Origin: Hyphomicrobiaceae bacterium
Lineage (GTDB): Bacteria > Pseudomonadota > Alphaproteobacteria > Rhizobiales > Hyphomicrobiaceae
Length of the DNA: 64,000 nucleotides
Direction of reading: 5' to 3'
NCBI GenBank assembly: GCA_022844275.1
Contig: JALHMB010000002.1
Location: forward strand, 372,001-436,000
Part shown: piece by piece, positions 1 through 9,902 of the stretch
How the letters are laid out: every line of letters begins with the position of its first letter
How positions within the stretch are numbered: position 1 is the stretch's first letter
The notes under the pieces: model-generated
Seen by the model: only the letters and a program-made list of their open reading frames with translations
What the model was told of the DNA's origin: nothing
Database searches by the model: none
Program-made: the position numbers and the translations under genes

Positions 1-1
1 C

Positions 2-1456
2 GAGTGGACGAACAATCCATACTTCGACTTCTGGAAGCAGGCTTACCTCGTCACCTCGCACTGGGGCGAGAAAGTCATCGACAATACCGAGGGCTTCGAC
101 GAGCGCACCCGCCAGCGTGCGGAATACTACTACCGCCAGGTTGCGAGCGCACTGTCACCCTCCAATTTTCCCCTGACGAACCCCGAGGTCCTGCGCGAGA
201 CGTTCAAGTCGAACGGCGAGAACCTGGTGCGCGGCGTCCACAACCTCATCACGGATCTCGAATCCTCGGGCGACCTCCTGAAGATCAGCCAGACCGATAC
301 GCAGGCATTCGAGGTCGGCCGCAACCTCGCGATCACGCCGGGCAAGGTCGTCTTCCAGAATGATCTCTTCCAGCTCATCCAATACACGCCCTCGACACCC
401 AAGGTGCGCGAGATACCGTTGCTGATCGTCCCACCGTGGATCAACAAGTTCTACATTCTGGACCTGACCGAACAGAAGTCCTTCATCCGCTACATCGTTG
501 CGCAGGGCTTCACGGTCTTCATCGTGTCGTGGGTCAATCCCGACGCGCGCCTCGCGGGCAAGACCTTCGAGGACTACATGCGCGAGGGCATTCATGCCGC
601 GACTGACGCAGTACAGCGAGAGACGGGTCAGGCGAAGATCAACATAGTCGGCTATTGCGTCGGCGGCACGCTGCTCGCGACCACGCTCGCCTATGACGCC
701 GCGACGGGGCGCGACAACTACAACTCGGCGACGTTCTTTGCCGCGCAGGCCGACTTCACCAAGGCCGGCGATCTCCTGCTCTTCATCGACGATGCGCAGC
801 TCAAGGCGCTCGAGGAGATGATGGCCGAGAAGGGTTATCTCGACGGCTCGCGCATGGCGACGGTCTTCAACCTGTTGCGGCCGCGTGATCTCATCTGGCC
901 GTACATCGTCAATAACTACATGCTCGGCAAGACGCCCTTTCCGTTCGATCTCCTGTACTGGAACCAGGATTCGACGCGGATGCCGCCCGCAAACCACAGC
1001 TTCTATCTGCGCCAGTTCTACAAGGACAATAAGTTCGCCAAAGGCGAGATGAAGATCGGCGGCATCAAGCTGGATCCGAAGAAGGTCAACCTGCCGATTT
1101 ATGAGCTCGCCGCGCGCGAGGATCACATCGCGCCGGCGAAGTCCGTCTTCATCAGCTCGCGGCTTTTCGGCGGACCCGTCGATTATGTGATGGCGGGATC
1201 TGGTCACATTGCCGGCGTGATCAATCCTCCGATCGAAGGCCGCCCGCCCAAGTATCAGTTCTGGACGAATCCGGAGCGCGTCACCACGCTCGAGGAGTGG
1301 CAGGAGGGGGCCAAGGAGACGCCAGGCTCCTGGTGGCCGCACTGGATGAGCTGGCTGAAGAAGCAGTCGGGCGGAATGGTCGCGGCACGCGAGCCCGGCG
1401 CAACGCTCGGCGTTATCGAGGATGCACCCGGCTCCTACGTGCGCGCGAAGTCATGA
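2..1456 (+). CDS. phaC: Class I poly(3-hydroxyalkanoate) synthase, 3' part (5' end outside window)
   Basis: Polymerises 3-hydroxyacyl-CoA into polyhydroxyalkanoate storage granules in the cytoplasm. The frame is open from base 2, so the start lies upstream of the window; about 484 residues are visible of the roughly 580-600 usual for class I enzymes. The lipase-like box GYCVGG holds the catalytic cysteine (about residue 219 of the visible part). The other triad members fit the Asp in AAREDHIAP and the His in GSGHIAG. The tryptophan-rich C-terminal tail (TPGSWWPHW) is typical of class I PhaC. The next gene is convergent with a 44-base gap. The family assignment is secure; only the N-terminus is missing. 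Confidence 0.96.
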   Translation, partial: EWTNNPYFDFWKQAYLVTSHWGEKVIDNTEGFDERTRQRAEYYYRQVASALSPSNFPLTNPEVLRETFKSNGENLVRGVHNLITDLESSGDLLKISQTDTQAFEVGRNLAITPGKVVFQNDLFQLIQYTPSTPKVREIPLLIVPPWINKFYILDLTEQKSFIRYIVAQGFTVFIVSWVNPDARLAGKTFEDYMREGIHAATDAVQRETGQAKINIVGYCVGGTLLATTLAYDAATGRDNYNSATFFAAQADFTKAGDLLLFIDDAQLKALEEMMAEKGYLDGSRMATVFNLLRPRDLIWPYIVNNYMLGKTPFPFDLLYWNQDSTRMPPANHSFYLRQFYKDNKFAKGEMKIGGIKLDPKKVNLPIYELAAREDHIAPAKSVFISSRLFGGPVDYVMAGSGHIAGVINPPIEGRPPKYQFWTNPERVTTLEEWQEGAKETPGSWWPHWMSWLKKQSGGMVAAREPGATLGVIEDAPGSYVRAKS

Positions 1457-1500
1457 TTTTTTCGTTCTCCCCGCAAGCACAGGGAGAAGAGGATGCGTGA

Positions 1501-2436
1501 TCAAGCCTTGTTCCGGTTGAAGACGTACGACGCGAGCATCCCTGCGCCGACGGCTATGAGCACCGTGAAGACGCCGTAGAAGAACGGGTGGTCGAAGGCA
1601 AAGCGGTGAATGAACTGCTCGAGGCCTTCGCGTTCGAGATCGAGCTTCGTCGTGTAGGTGCTGAGCAGTTCCCCGTCGCGGAAGAGATAGACGCGCGTCT
1701 CGAAGGCGCCGACGGTCACCGTCGCCGGCATGTCGAACGCCGAGCGGAAGAGGCTGCGGCCGACGAAGGCGACGCCGTACTCGTCCTGCTGGAAGAGGCG
1801 ATCGCGCCGCTTGAGGCGCACCACCGCATCACGCCACTCCCTGATCTCGTCCGCCGTCAGGTTGCGCGCCGAACGGTGAAAGGTCATGGGCACGAAGTCG
1901 AAGCCAATGCCGCTCGACTTGAGCACGTCGTCGGAGGCGATCTCGTCGAGCGGCCGCGTCGAGCTGATGGCGTAGTAGCTTGGCACGCTCGTGAAGGTCG
2001 TCGACGAGGTGTTGATCCAGAGGCCGCCGACATTGCTCTTCTTGCGCGCGACAAGCCGAGAGGGTGCACCAGAGATCACTATTACAACGTCGTAAAGGCC
2101 TGACTCCGCACTCGTCTGGCGGCTGTTGTCGACGGCGCCGAAGACGATGATGCCGGTTCCCGAGAAGGTGGACGTCACCGCAATCCGGCGGGTGGAGACA
2201 TCCGCGTGCACGGCCTCTCGGGGCAGTGGCGGTGCTTCGGCTGGCCGGACTTCCTGAGCCGGAGCAGGCGGCGGCGGTGTGATCTGTGTGGGCGGGGCCG
2301 GCAGGGACGGTCCGGACGGCGGCTGCGGCGGCGTCGGACGCTGCGCAAGGGCGGCGCCGACGAGTACGCCCGCCGTCAGGACGCCGACCGCTAGAGCTAT
2401 GAATGTGCCGCGATGGAGGAGGCGCGCAGTGCTCAC
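1501..2436 (-). CDS. TIGR02186 family membrane-anchored protein of unknown function
   Basis: A 311-residue protein with an N-terminal signal or anchor segment (about 10-31), a proline-rich linker (33-65), a beta-rich domain that would be periplasmic, and a C-terminal membrane helix (about 285-305) ending in Asn-Arg-Asn-Lys-Ala. It matches what I recall of the alphaproteobacterial TIGR02186 family, which has no known function and is usually encoded beside a TauE/SafE exporter, as here. The start is a GTG whose G is shared with the TAG stop of the upstream tauE gene, a one-base overlap that implies translational coupling. Topology suggests a partner or accessory of the exporter, but that is inference. 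Confidence 0.85.
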   Translation of the reverse strand: MSTARLLHRGTFIALAVGVLTAGVLVGAALAQRPTPPQPPSGPSLPAPPTQITPPPPAPAQEVRPAEAPPLPREAVHADVSTRRIAVTSTFSGTGIIVFGAVDNSRQTSAESGLYDVVIVISGAPSRLVARKKSNVGGLWINTSSTTFTSVPSYYAISSTRPLDEIASDDVLKSSGIGFDFVPMTFHRSARNLTADEIREWRDAVVRLKRRDRLFQQDEYGVAFVGRSLFRSAFDMPATVTVGAFETRVYLFRDGELLSTYTTKLDLEREGLEQFIHRFAFDHPFFYGVFTVLIAVGAGMLASYVFNRNKA

Positions 2437-3359
2437 TAGGGCCTCCCGAGCGGGGTGAGCGAGAAGAGCTCACCAGGATGAACGACGAGGCTCCAGGCGA
2501 GGCGCAGCGCAACCAACAGCACGATGCCGGCGAGCAGGAAGCGGAGCTGCTCACCCCTTAGGCGCTGGCCTGCAATGGCGCCGAATTGTGCGCCGATGAC
2601 ACCGCCGACGATCAGCAGCAGCGCAAGCGTCGCGTCGACGGTCTGGTTCTGCGTCGCGTGCAGAACGGTCGTCGCGGCCGTGACGAATGTGATCTGGAAG
2701 AGCGAGGTTCCGACGACGACGTTGGTCGGCACCTTCAGCAGGTAGATCATGGCCGGGACCATGATGAAGCCGCCGCCGACACCCATGATGGCGGCAAGAA
2801 AGCCGACGAACACGCCGAGTACGAGTGGCGGCAGCGCGCTGATGTACAGCTTTGAGCGGTGAAAGCGCATCTTGAGCGGTAGGCGGTGCACCCAGTTGTG
2901 CTGCCCGCGCTGGCGGCTTGCGATGACCACGCCCGATTTGGCCTGACGGATGGCATTGATGCTCTCGATCATCATGAGCGTGCCGATGACACCGAGCATG
3001 GTCACGTAGCTCAAAATCACGAAGAGATCGAACTGGCCGGCCCGCCGCAGTGCCTTCACCGCCTCGACGCCGAATACCGAGCCGACGATACCGCCGGCGA
3101 GCAGGATGGTGCCCATCTTGAAGTCGATATTGCGTCGCCGCCATTGCGCGAGTGCACCCGAGACGGACGAGGCAACGATCTGGGCAGCCTCGGTGCCGAC
3201 GGCGACGGCGGAGGGCACGCCGGTGAAGATCAAGAGGGGGGTCATCAGGAAGCCGCCGCCGACACCGAACATCCCCGACAGGAAGCCGACCGACGCGCCC
3301 ATCCCGATGAACAGGAGGAGGTTCGCGGACATCTCGGCGATCGGCAGGTAGATGTTCAT
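2436..3359 (-). CDS. TauE/SafE (TSUP) family sulfite/organosulfonate exporter-like permease
   Basis: A 307-residue polytopic inner-membrane protein of the TSUP family, members of which move sulfite, sulfoacetate or other small organic anions. Two glycine-rich signatures mark the two internal repeats: GMFGVGGGFLMTPLL near residue 30 and AIMGVGGGFIMVPAM near residue 190. Several hydrophobic helices flank a cytoplasmic loop at about 135-170. It is first in a two-gene operon with the TIGR02186 gene. The actual substrate cannot be read from the sequence. No strong ribosome-binding site is seen before the ATG at 3359. Confidence 0.9.
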   Translation of the reverse strand: MNIYLPIAEMSANLLLFIGMGASVGFLSGMFGVGGGFLMTPLLIFTGVPSAVAVGTEAAQIVASSVSGALAQWRRRNIDFKMGTILLAGGIVGSVFGVEAVKALRRAGQFDLFVILSYVTMLGVIGTLMMIESINAIRQAKSGVVIASRQRGQHNWVHRLPLKMRFHRSKLYISALPPLVLGVFVGFLAAIMGVGGGFIMVPAMIYLLKVPTNVVVGTSLFQITFVTAATTVLHATQNQTVDATLALLLIVGGVIGAQFGAIAGQRLRGEQLRFLLAGIVLLVALRLAWSLVVHPGELFSLTPLGRP

Positions 3360-3654
3360 CGTGCGGCGCCGGATCCGGGCGGAGAGGGCTGCAAGGTTGG
3401 GCGAAGGGCCGTGCCAACGGCAACAGCGCTGCCCAGGTGATAGCCTGAGCCTCGTGGCGACCGGGCGCGTTCGCGGGACAAATACAGGCTGCTATAAGCC
3501 CTGAGGACGTGCGGCCCGTCAATGCGTTGTCGAGAAGGATTGTTCCGTTTTTCAACGATAGCGGCCAATGCTGGTGCGTGATGTTCACCGCCGCCGCTTT
3601 GATCCTGAATAAATCGACATTTTTCGGGGTTGGGGACCCCGTAGCGGTGGCGGC
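3360..3654. other. Non-coding gap between tauE and the Sel1-repeat gene
   Basis: About 295 bases with no credible gene. It should hold the promoter of the tauE operon (minus strand) and the 3' end of the Sel1-gene transcript (minus strand). A CGGGG/CCCCG hairpin at about 3625-3642 lacks a T-run on the correct side, so it is not called a terminator. Confidence 0.5.
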
Positions 3655-6168
3655 TTACTGGCGGACGGCCTGCCAGCTCTGACCGGCAACACGAGCGTCG
3701 TTGGCTTCACCCTCGACCGCCATGGCGCGCCACTGAATGACCAGCGCATCGGCTGCCTTCAAGCCGGGGCTGTCGAGTTTCATGCGCACGGCATCACGTC
3801 GCTTGTTGGCGTCCTTGTCGCCACTGCGAGCCGCAAGTGCGTACCACTTGTAGGCCTCGATGTTGTTGGCGGGGACGCCGAGGCCGCTCTCATAGAGAAT
3901 GCCGAGATTGTACTGGCTGTCGGCGAGGCCGCGATTGGCAGCTTCCGTGAACCACTGAACCGCGGCGGCGTAATCCGGGCGCACGCCGGGCCGGCCGGCA
4001 CTCAACACCGCTAGATTGTGCATGGCGCGGAGATTGCCTTGCTCAGCAGCCCGGCCGTACCAAACGCGCGCCCGCGCCGGATCCGCGCCGACGCCGAGCC
4101 CGCGCTCATAGAGAGTGCCGAGCCGGTACTGCGCGGTCGCAAGGCCCTGCGCGGCTGCCCGCTGGTACCACGTCGCTGCCTGGGCAAAATCCTGCGGTAT
4201 GCCTTTGCCTTCCGCGAAGCGCGCGGCAACCTCGAACTGTGCTCTCGGATCGCCCTTGGCGGCGGCTTGGCGCATCGAGAGCGGCCCAAGCAAGGCCGGC
4301 GGCATCTCCACCGATCGCGACATGGCCGGCAATTCCGGCATAGCGGGCACGGCAGCGCTTGCCGGCGACTGCGTCCCCTGGCCGATCGCATTCATGAGAT
4401 CGGCGGTCGTCGTCGGGACGGGGGCTGCGCGCGATGGCAGCGGATCGGCGGGGCCTGGGAGGCTCGCCATCTGGACCCTTTCCGACGGCTCGGCTTCCTC
4501 TGGCGCGGCGGCAGCGCGTTCGGTCGGCACTTCGCTCGCGGTGGCAACAGTCATGCGAACAGGAGTTTCGATTACGTGTGAGGCGTCGCCGCTGCGCGTG
4601 GCGCCAAGGCCGAAGCTCGGGATAAAGCCGCGCAGACTCGGGCCCGCGACCAGCCATAGGCCGGCGAGGAGGAAAGCCGCAAAGCTCGCGACGAGAAGAA
4701 CGTTCGGTCGCGGTAGAGATCGGCCGCCAGCCGGGCGCGGCGTGGGCGGAGTCTCGCTCGACACCTTCTCAGCAGCGCGCCGCGCCATGGCGACCAGAGC
4801 CTGACGGTCCAGTTCACCGCCGGGGGGCGACAGGTTCGGCGGCAAGCCCCGGACTTCGTCGCGCGCGCGACTTGGAGCGGGTGGCGGCTCCATGGCCTGG
4901 GCAAGCTGCTCGGCGCTGTCGATGGCGTCGAAGTCGATTGCTGGGGGATCGGCTAGCTCGGTGCGTGCGGTTCGCGCGGGCTCGGGCGTGCGCACGGCAA
5001 AGGCCCGCGGCTCCTGCGACTCAGCCAGTGCCGCGTTTTGGCGCATGAGCGCATCGTGGTTGCTGATTTGGGCTGTCTCGATGGCCTCCACGCGGTCGAT
5101 GAGATGCTGCATGGCCTGCTGCATGGTATCGAGCGCTTCGGCCGTCTGGGCATCGCCCTGCCTTTGCTCTCCGATGAACGCATCGAGCATGGCCGTCAGC
5201 TCGACGAGCCGAGGATCGCTGGACATTGCTGAGACGGACGGCGCCGGCTGCGGCTCGCTGCGGAGCGAGGCCGCGACGCGCTCGGCCGCCGCCGTGGCAA
5301 CCGCAGTCAGCTTCTCCTCCGTCGGCGTGAGGGTGCCGACGAGGCGCGTGATCTCCTCGTCCGAGTGGCTCTGGCGCAGGTCCGTCAGCCGGCTCTCTAT
5401 GGTATCGAGGCGACCGAGCTGCCGCTGCGCGCGCTCGATCTCCGCGGCGAGTTCGCCGATCTGTCGCTCGACGCTCTTCAAGGCATCAGGGTCACTGCCC
5501 GGTCTGGCCGTGATCTCGAAGAGGGCGCGGTCGAAGCGCTGCTCGAACTGGTCGAAGCGTGCGCCGATGGTAAGGAGGGCATTGTGCGGGTTGTGGGCCG
5601 CGAGCGACTGCTCGACGCGCTCGGCGATATCGGCAAAGCGCGCTTCGAGCCAGGAGGGCTCGATCACCGTCTGCGCGGGGGGCGATGGTGGCGGTAGCGT
5701 CGCTGCGGGGGCGGCAACCTCTTCACCTGACTCGCCGAATGCGTGATACGGCTCAGCGTGCGAGGATATCGGTGCGTCGTCCTGACTACGTTGCGCATTC
5801 ATGATGGCGCGCTTGAGCTCGGCACGCACCGCCTCAGGCAGCACATCGTCGGCGTCGTGTGCTGGCGAAGCGACAGGCGCGCGCCGGGGCTCCGCGTCGG
5901 TCAGCTTCTCGGAGAAAGAGGACATGGCGGCCTCGATCCGGCCGATCGCGGCGCTGTATTCATGCGGCATGCTCGGCTTCGCGGTACTGGCGCGATCCGA
6001 AAGCGCGGCGACACGCCCCTGCATGTCGTGCAGGGCTTCCGTGTGCCGTTCGCCGGCGCCGCGGATCTCGTGAGCGAGGCTGTCGAGCAAGACACTAAGA
6101 TCGTCGGCAGGGCCGTCGGCGGCATAACCATTCGCTCGAGGCTTTGCAGTATCTTCGTGGCCTGCCAT
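3655..6168 (-). CDS. PodJ-like protein: cytoplasmic coiled coil, one membrane helix, periplasmic Sel1 repeats
   Basis: An 837-residue single-pass protein. Residues 1-470 are charged and glutamine-rich with long predicted helices (coiled coil), followed by one membrane helix at about 489-512. A Ser/Pro/Ala-rich linker then leads to four Sel1-like repeats (about 640-795; motifs of the type YQRAAAQGLATAQYRLGTLY). This order is that of PodJ, the alphaproteobacterial polar organiser; PodJ identity is inferred from architecture only. The start at 6168 (MAGHED) is preferred over an ATG 17 codons upstream because AGGGG lies about 8 bases before it. Alternatives are another Sel1-repeat localisation or envelope-signalling protein. 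Confidence 0.8.
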   Translation of the reverse strand: MAGHEDTAKPRANGYAADGPADDLSVLLDSLAHEIRGAGERHTEALHDMQGRVAALSDRASTAKPSMPHEYSAAIGRIEAAMSSFSEKLTDAEPRRAPVASPAHDADDVLPEAVRAELKRAIMNAQRSQDDAPISSHAEPYHAFGESGEEVAAPAATLPPPSPPAQTVIEPSWLEARFADIAERVEQSLAAHNPHNALLTIGARFDQFEQRFDRALFEITARPGSDPDALKSVERQIGELAAEIERAQRQLGRLDTIESRLTDLRQSHSDEEITRLVGTLTPTEEKLTAVATAAAERVAASLRSEPQPAPSVSAMSSDPRLVELTAMLDAFIGEQRQGDAQTAEALDTMQQAMQHLIDRVEAIETAQISNHDALMRQNAALAESQEPRAFAVRTPEPARTARTELADPPAIDFDAIDSAEQLAQAMEPPPAPSRARDEVRGLPPNLSPPGGELDRQALVAMARRAAEKVSSETPPTPRPAGGRSLPRPNVLLVASFAAFLLAGLWLVAGPSLRGFIPSFGLGATRSGDASHVIETPVRMTVATASEVPTERAAAAPEEAEPSERVQMASLPGPADPLPSRAAPVPTTTADLMNAIGQGTQSPASAAVPAMPELPAMSRSVEMPPALLGPLSMRQAAAKGDPRAQFEVAARFAEGKGIPQDFAQAATWYQRAAAQGLATAQYRLGTLYERGLGVGADPARARVWYGRAAEQGNLRAMHNLAVLSAGRPGVRPDYAAAVQWFTEAANRGLADSQYNLGILYESGLGVPANNIEAYKWYALAARSGDKDANKRRDAVRMKLDSPGLKAADALVIQWRAMAVEGEANDARVAGQSWQAVRQ

Positions 6169-6462
6169 TTCCGTTCCCCTAGCCGCGCGGGCGTCAACAG
6201 CACCTTCCTGTCGCGCCATATCCCCGAGCGGGCCAAGGGGGGAAGCCGAACCGAGACGATGTCGGCTTCAGGTGCGTCGTCACAGGTGCACTTGCAGACC
6301 ACGACGCGGGACGAATCCATGGAGCAGCGTGAAAGACGCTCGCAAGGCACCGTAAACTTTTGGTTAAGCTCACAAGGAAACGAAAGAATAGTCGCACCCA
6401 GCCGGGCGGAGCGAAGCACGACCATAATTAGACTATGAGTCGAAGCTTGCGTGAAGCCGCAC
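6169..6462. other. Non-coding gap between the PodJ-like gene and gcvPB
   Basis: About 294 bases containing the 5' region of the PodJ-like gene and the 3' trailer of gcvPB. No gene or convincing intrinsic terminator is seen. An AT-richer patch at about 6350-6430 on the far side from the PodJ-like start is a possible promoter region. Confidence 0.4.
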
Positions 6463-8043
6463 CTACTCGGCGGCGGCTTTCGGCGCGGCAGGTCGCCACC
6501 TCAAGCGCGGCTCGCGGGCGGCCTTGGTTTCGTCGAGGCGACGGCGGGGGCTGAGCATCGGCGCTTCCTTGAAGCGGCTCTTGTCGTTGCCATGCCTGGC
6601 CTCGTTGGCGAGGAAGCGCAGCGTGCCGATGAACTGATCGAGGCTTTGCTTCGATTCCGATTCCGTCGGCTCGATCAGCATGGCGCCGTGCACGACCAGC
6701 GGGAAGTACATGGTCATGGGATGGTAGCCCTCGTCGATCATGGCCTTGGCGAAGTCGAGCGTGGTGACGCCCGTATCCTTGAGCCATGCATCGTCGAACA
6801 GCACCTCGTGCATGCAAGGCCGGTCGCCGGTCGGTCCGCCAAAGGGCTGGCTCATGAGGTCCTTGAGGCCCGCGCGGATGTAGTTCGCCGAGAGCACCGC
6901 GTCCTCCGAAGCCTGCCGCATGCCGTCGGCGCCGTGCGAGAGCATGTAGGTCAGAGCGCGCACGTACATGCCCATCTGGCCGTGGAAGGCCGTGAGGCGG
7001 CCGAACGGCTGGGCCTCACCGGCGGCGACTGTGTCCTCGACGAGGGAGAGCTTGTCGCCGTCCTTGCGGATGAAGGGGAGGGGGGCGTAAGGCGCGAGCG
7101 CCGCCGAAAGCACGACGGGGCCGGCACCGGGACCGCCGCCGCCGTGTGGCGTCGAGAAGGTCTTGTGCAGGTTGATGTGCATGGCATCAACGCCGAGATC
7201 GCCAGGGCGCACCTTGCCGACGATGGCATTGAAGTTCGCGCCATCGCAATAGAAGTAGGCGCCGGCCTCGTGCACGACCTTGGCGATCTCGACGATCTCG
7301 CGCTCGAAGAGGCCGCACGTATTGGGGTTCGTCAGCATGATTGCCGCGACGTCGGGGCCGATTGCGGCCCTCACCGCCTCCGCCGAGACGGTGCCGTCGG
7401 CCATGGCCGGGATCGGCTTCACGCGGTAGCCCATGAAGGCTGCGGTCGCGGGGTTCGTGCCGTGAGCGCTGTCGGGTACCAGCACCACATCGCGCTTCGA
7501 GCCCTTGGCCTCGTGCGCGGCCTTGATCGCGAGCATCCCACAAAGCTCGCCGTGCGCGCCAGCCTTGGGCGAGAGCGCTACGGCCGGCATGCCCGTGAGC
7601 TCCATGAGATAGTGCGCGAGCGTTTCCATGAGCTGGATCGCGCCCTGCACGGTGCTCTGCGGCTGCAGCGGATGGATATCGCCGATGCCGGGAAGCCGCG
7701 CCATCTTTTCGTTGAGGCGTGGATTGTGCTTCATAGTGCACGAGCCGAGCGGATAGAGCCCGCTGTCGATCGCATAGTTTTTGCGCGAGAGACGCACGTA
7801 ATGGCGCATGGTCTCAGGTTCGGTGAGGCCGGGGAGACCGATTTCGGCGCCGCGCTCGAGACCGCCGAGACGCGACTTGGCTTTGGGTGCGCTTGGAAGA
7901 TCGACGCCCGTGCGGCCCGTGTCGCCGATCTCGAAGATCAGAGCCTCTTCATGGTCGAGCCCGCGATTGCCCGTGAAAGTGGAGATCTCGGTGGAGGCGG
8001 CAGTGCCGGGCGCGGTGGGGCGACCCTGATTGTTCATGGCCAT
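6463..8043 (-). CDS. gcvPB: Glycine dehydrogenase (decarboxylating) subunit 2
   Basis: The PLP-binding half of the split P-protein of the glycine cleavage system; with GcvPA it decarboxylates glycine and passes the aminomethyl group to lipoyl-GcvH. The 526 residues include the PLP motif LHKTFSTPHGGGG with Lys294 as the likely Schiff-base lysine. The ATG at 8043 overlaps the TAA of gcvPA by one base (TAATG). A second in-frame ATG two codons later is an alternative start. It is last in the riboswitch-controlled gcv operon, and its C-terminal tail after about residue 500 is basic and alanine-rich, probably not conserved. Confidence 0.97.
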   Translation of the reverse strand: MAMNNQGRPTAPGTAASTEISTFTGNRGLDHEEALIFEIGDTGRTGVDLPSAPKAKSRLGGLERGAEIGLPGLTEPETMRHYVRLSRKNYAIDSGLYPLGSCTMKHNPRLNEKMARLPGIGDIHPLQPQSTVQGAIQLMETLAHYLMELTGMPAVALSPKAGAHGELCGMLAIKAAHEAKGSKRDVVLVPDSAHGTNPATAAFMGYRVKPIPAMADGTVSAEAVRAAIGPDVAAIMLTNPNTCGLFEREIVEIAKVVHEAGAYFYCDGANFNAIVGKVRPGDLGVDAMHINLHKTFSTPHGGGGPGAGPVVLSAALAPYAPLPFIRKDGDKLSLVEDTVAAGEAQPFGRLTAFHGQMGMYVRALTYMLSHGADGMRQASEDAVLSANYIRAGLKDLMSQPFGGPTGDRPCMHEVLFDDAWLKDTGVTTLDFAKAMIDEGYHPMTMYFPLVVHGAMLIEPTESESKQSLDQFIGTLRFLANEARHGNDKSRFKEAPMLSPRRRLDETKAAREPRLRWRPAAPKAAAE

Positions 8044-9386
8044 TACAGGACCTCCTTCAGTGCCGCAGCAAAGGCCGCGCGGTCGTTATCGGTGTTGATC
8101 TCGGTGGATGCGACGAGGATCAGATCGGCGAGGTCGGGCTTGTCGGGCTCGAGGCGTGAGACCGGCACGCCACCGATAACGCCCTTCTCGACGAGCTTCT
8201 CGATCACCGCCGCGGCCTTGCCCGGCACGCGGATCGTGAACTCGTTGAAGAACGTGTCGTTGAGGACGCTGACACCCTTCACCTTGGAGAGGCGCTCGGC
8301 GAGGTCGCAGGCATTGGCGTGATTGAGTGCGGCGAGCTTGCGGAGGCCCGCTTCGCCGAGCAGCGTCATGTGGATGGTGAAGGCGAGCGCGCACAGGCCC
8401 GAGTTCGTACATATGTTGCTCGTCGCCTTCTCGCGGCGGATGTGCTGCTCCCGCGTCGAGAGCGTGAGCACGTAGCCGCGCTTGCCGCTGGCGTCGACCG
8501 TCTCGCCGGCAAGGCGGCCGGGCATCTGGCGGACATACTTCTCACGAGTCGCGAAGAGACCGACGTAAGGCCCGCCGAAGTTCAGGCCATTGCCGATCGA
8601 CTGGCCTTCGGCGACGACGATATCGGCGCCCATCTCACCCGGCGACTTGAGCGCGCCGAGCGCCACGACCTCCGTCACGACCACGACCAGCAGAGCGCCT
8701 TTTGCGTGCGCTGCATCGGCGATCGGCTTCAGGTCGCGAATGGTGCCGTAGACGCTCGGATACTGCACGACGATACAACTCGTTTCGCCGTCGATGGCAG
8801 CGGCCGCATCCTCCTTGCCGAGTGGATCAGGCGGCAATGCACTGACGTCCGTGTCGCCCCACCTGGCGAGCGTTTCCGTTACCGCGCGATAGTGCGGATG
8901 GAGCCCACCCGAGAGCACGGCTTTTTTCCGTCGCGTGATCCGGTGCGCCATGAGCATGGCTTCGCCGCAGGCCGTCGAGCCGTCGTACATGGAGGCATTG
9001 GCCACATCCATGCCGGTGAGCAGCGCCACCTGCGACTGGAACTCGAAGAGCACCTGCAGCGTGCCCTGTGTGATCTCGGGCTGGTAGGGCGTGTAGCTCG
9101 TCAGGAACTCCGAGCGCTGGATGAGATGATCGACGCTCGCCGGCACATGATGGCGGTAGGCGCCCGCGCCGACAAAGAAGGGCACGGAGCCCGCCGCCAC
9201 GTTGCGCGCGGACAGCTTCCCGATCTCGCGCTCGACGGCGATCTCGCTCTGGGTCTTGGCGAGGGCGGGCAGCGCCTTCAGCAGCTTGCCGTTGGGCACA
9301 TCGGCGAACAGATCGTCGATTGATTTGACGCCGATCTTCGCGAGCATGTCCGCCCGGTCGGCCTCATCGAGTGGGAGATAGCGCAT
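8043..9386 (-). CDS. gcvPA: Glycine dehydrogenase (decarboxylating) subunit 1
   Basis: The non-PLP half of the two-subunit P-protein. The 447 residues match the usual GcvPA length. The N-terminus ([20 protein letters not shown]) and the segment [17 protein letters not shown]-like near residue 95 are hallmarks of the family, as is the glycine-rich stretch [21 protein letters not shown]-like in the middle. It follows the OsmC gene by 28 bases and runs directly into gcvPB. The same regulation applies as for the rest of the operon: a glycine riboswitch in the shared leader. Confidence 0.97.
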   Translation of the reverse strand: MRYLPLDEADRADMLAKIGVKSIDDLFADVPNGKLLKALPALAKTQSEIAVEREIGKLSARNVAAGSVPFFVGAGAYRHHVPASVDHLIQRSEFLTSYTPYQPEITQGTLQVLFEFQSQVALLTGMDVANASMYDGSTACGEAMLMAHRITRRKKAVLSGGLHPHYRAVTETLARWGDTDVSALPPDPLGKEDAAAAIDGETSCIVVQYPSVYGTIRDLKPIADAAHAKGALLVVVVTEVVALGALKSPGEMGADIVVAEGQSIGNGLNFGGPYVGLFATREKYVRQMPGRLAGETVDASGKRGYVLTLSTREQHIRREKATSNICTNSGLCALAFTIHMTLLGEAGLRKLAALNHANACDLAERLSKVKGVSVLNDTFFNEFTIRVPGKAAAVIEKLVEKGVIGGVPVSRLEPDKPDLADLILVASTEINTDNDRAAFAAALKEVL

Positions 9387-9414
9387 CGTCAGGCTCTCGG
9401 TTGGAGGAGGGCTG

Positions 9415-9894
9415 TCAGGTATGAGCGGGCATTCCGGCGATGGTGACCGTCGCCCGAATGGAATTGGCGATGCAGCACTCGGCGTGCGCGCGCTTGTGCA
9501 GCGCGGCTATATCGGCGTCGTTCGGCTGCTTCTCGCCGGACCACACGATCTCCGGCTTGAGCGTGATGGCGGAGATGTAAAGCTTGCCGGCCTCGTTCGG
9601 CGTCATCACGCCGAGGGCCGTGTCGGTGTAGCTGTCGACGACGAAGCCCTGCCGTCCCGCGAAAGCGAGAAAGAACAGCATGTGGCAGGACGAGCAGGCG
9701 GCGACGAGCGCTTCCTCAGGGTCGACGGCGTCGGCACGCGACATGGGCGGCTTGACGGAGGACGGCGCGGGCGAGGCCGGCACGACAACGCCCTCGTCGA
9801 AGCGCCATTCATGCGCGCGGCTGTACTTGTTGTCGGTGAAGACGGCACCGACGTCGCGAGCCCAGTGCACCGTCGCCTGATAGGTGTGCGACAT
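9415..9894 (-). CDS. OsmC/Ohr family protein embedded in the gcv operon
   Basis: A 159-residue OsmC-type protein. Family members are thiol-dependent peroxidases that reduce organic or fatty-acid hydroperoxides. The two redox cysteines fit Cys70 (in SSCHMLFFL) and Cys140 (in AHAECC; the usual following Pro is replaced by a second Cys). The start at 9894 (MSHTYQ) is chosen because longer versions have low-complexity arginine-rich N-termini and would run into gcvH. It lies 8 bases after gcvH and 28 before gcvPA, so it must be co-transcribed with the glycine cleavage genes. Its role there is not established; protection of lipoyl or reduced thiols is a guess. Confidence 0.88.
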   Translation of the reverse strand: MSHTYQATVHWARDVGAVFTDNKYSRAHEWRFDEGVVVPASPAPSSVKPPMSRADAVDPEEALVAACSSCHMLFFLAFAGRQGFVVDSYTDTALGVMTPNEAGKLYISAITLKPEIVWSGEKQPNDADIAALHKRAHAECCIANSIRATVTIAGMPAHT

Positions 9895-9902
9895 GACGCG
9901 CC

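Noticed and set aside
155-1342. 395-codon open frame antisense to phaC
   Set aside because: It mirrors the third-codon-position GC bias of phaC on the opposite strand, is arginine/leucine-rich with no fold-like pattern, and has no ribosome-binding site.
1457-1500. Intrinsic terminator after phaC (TTCTCCC/GGGAGAA at 1465-1488)
   Set aside because: The stem is present, but no T-run follows it on either strand.
3625-3642. Intrinsic terminator after the PodJ-like gene
   Set aside because: For the minus-strand transcript the hairpin is followed by A residues, not T residues.
6451-8322. 623-codon open frame antisense to gcvPB and gcvPA
   Set aside because: A shadow frame of the gcv genes in high-GC DNA; no recognisable domain, and low-complexity composition.
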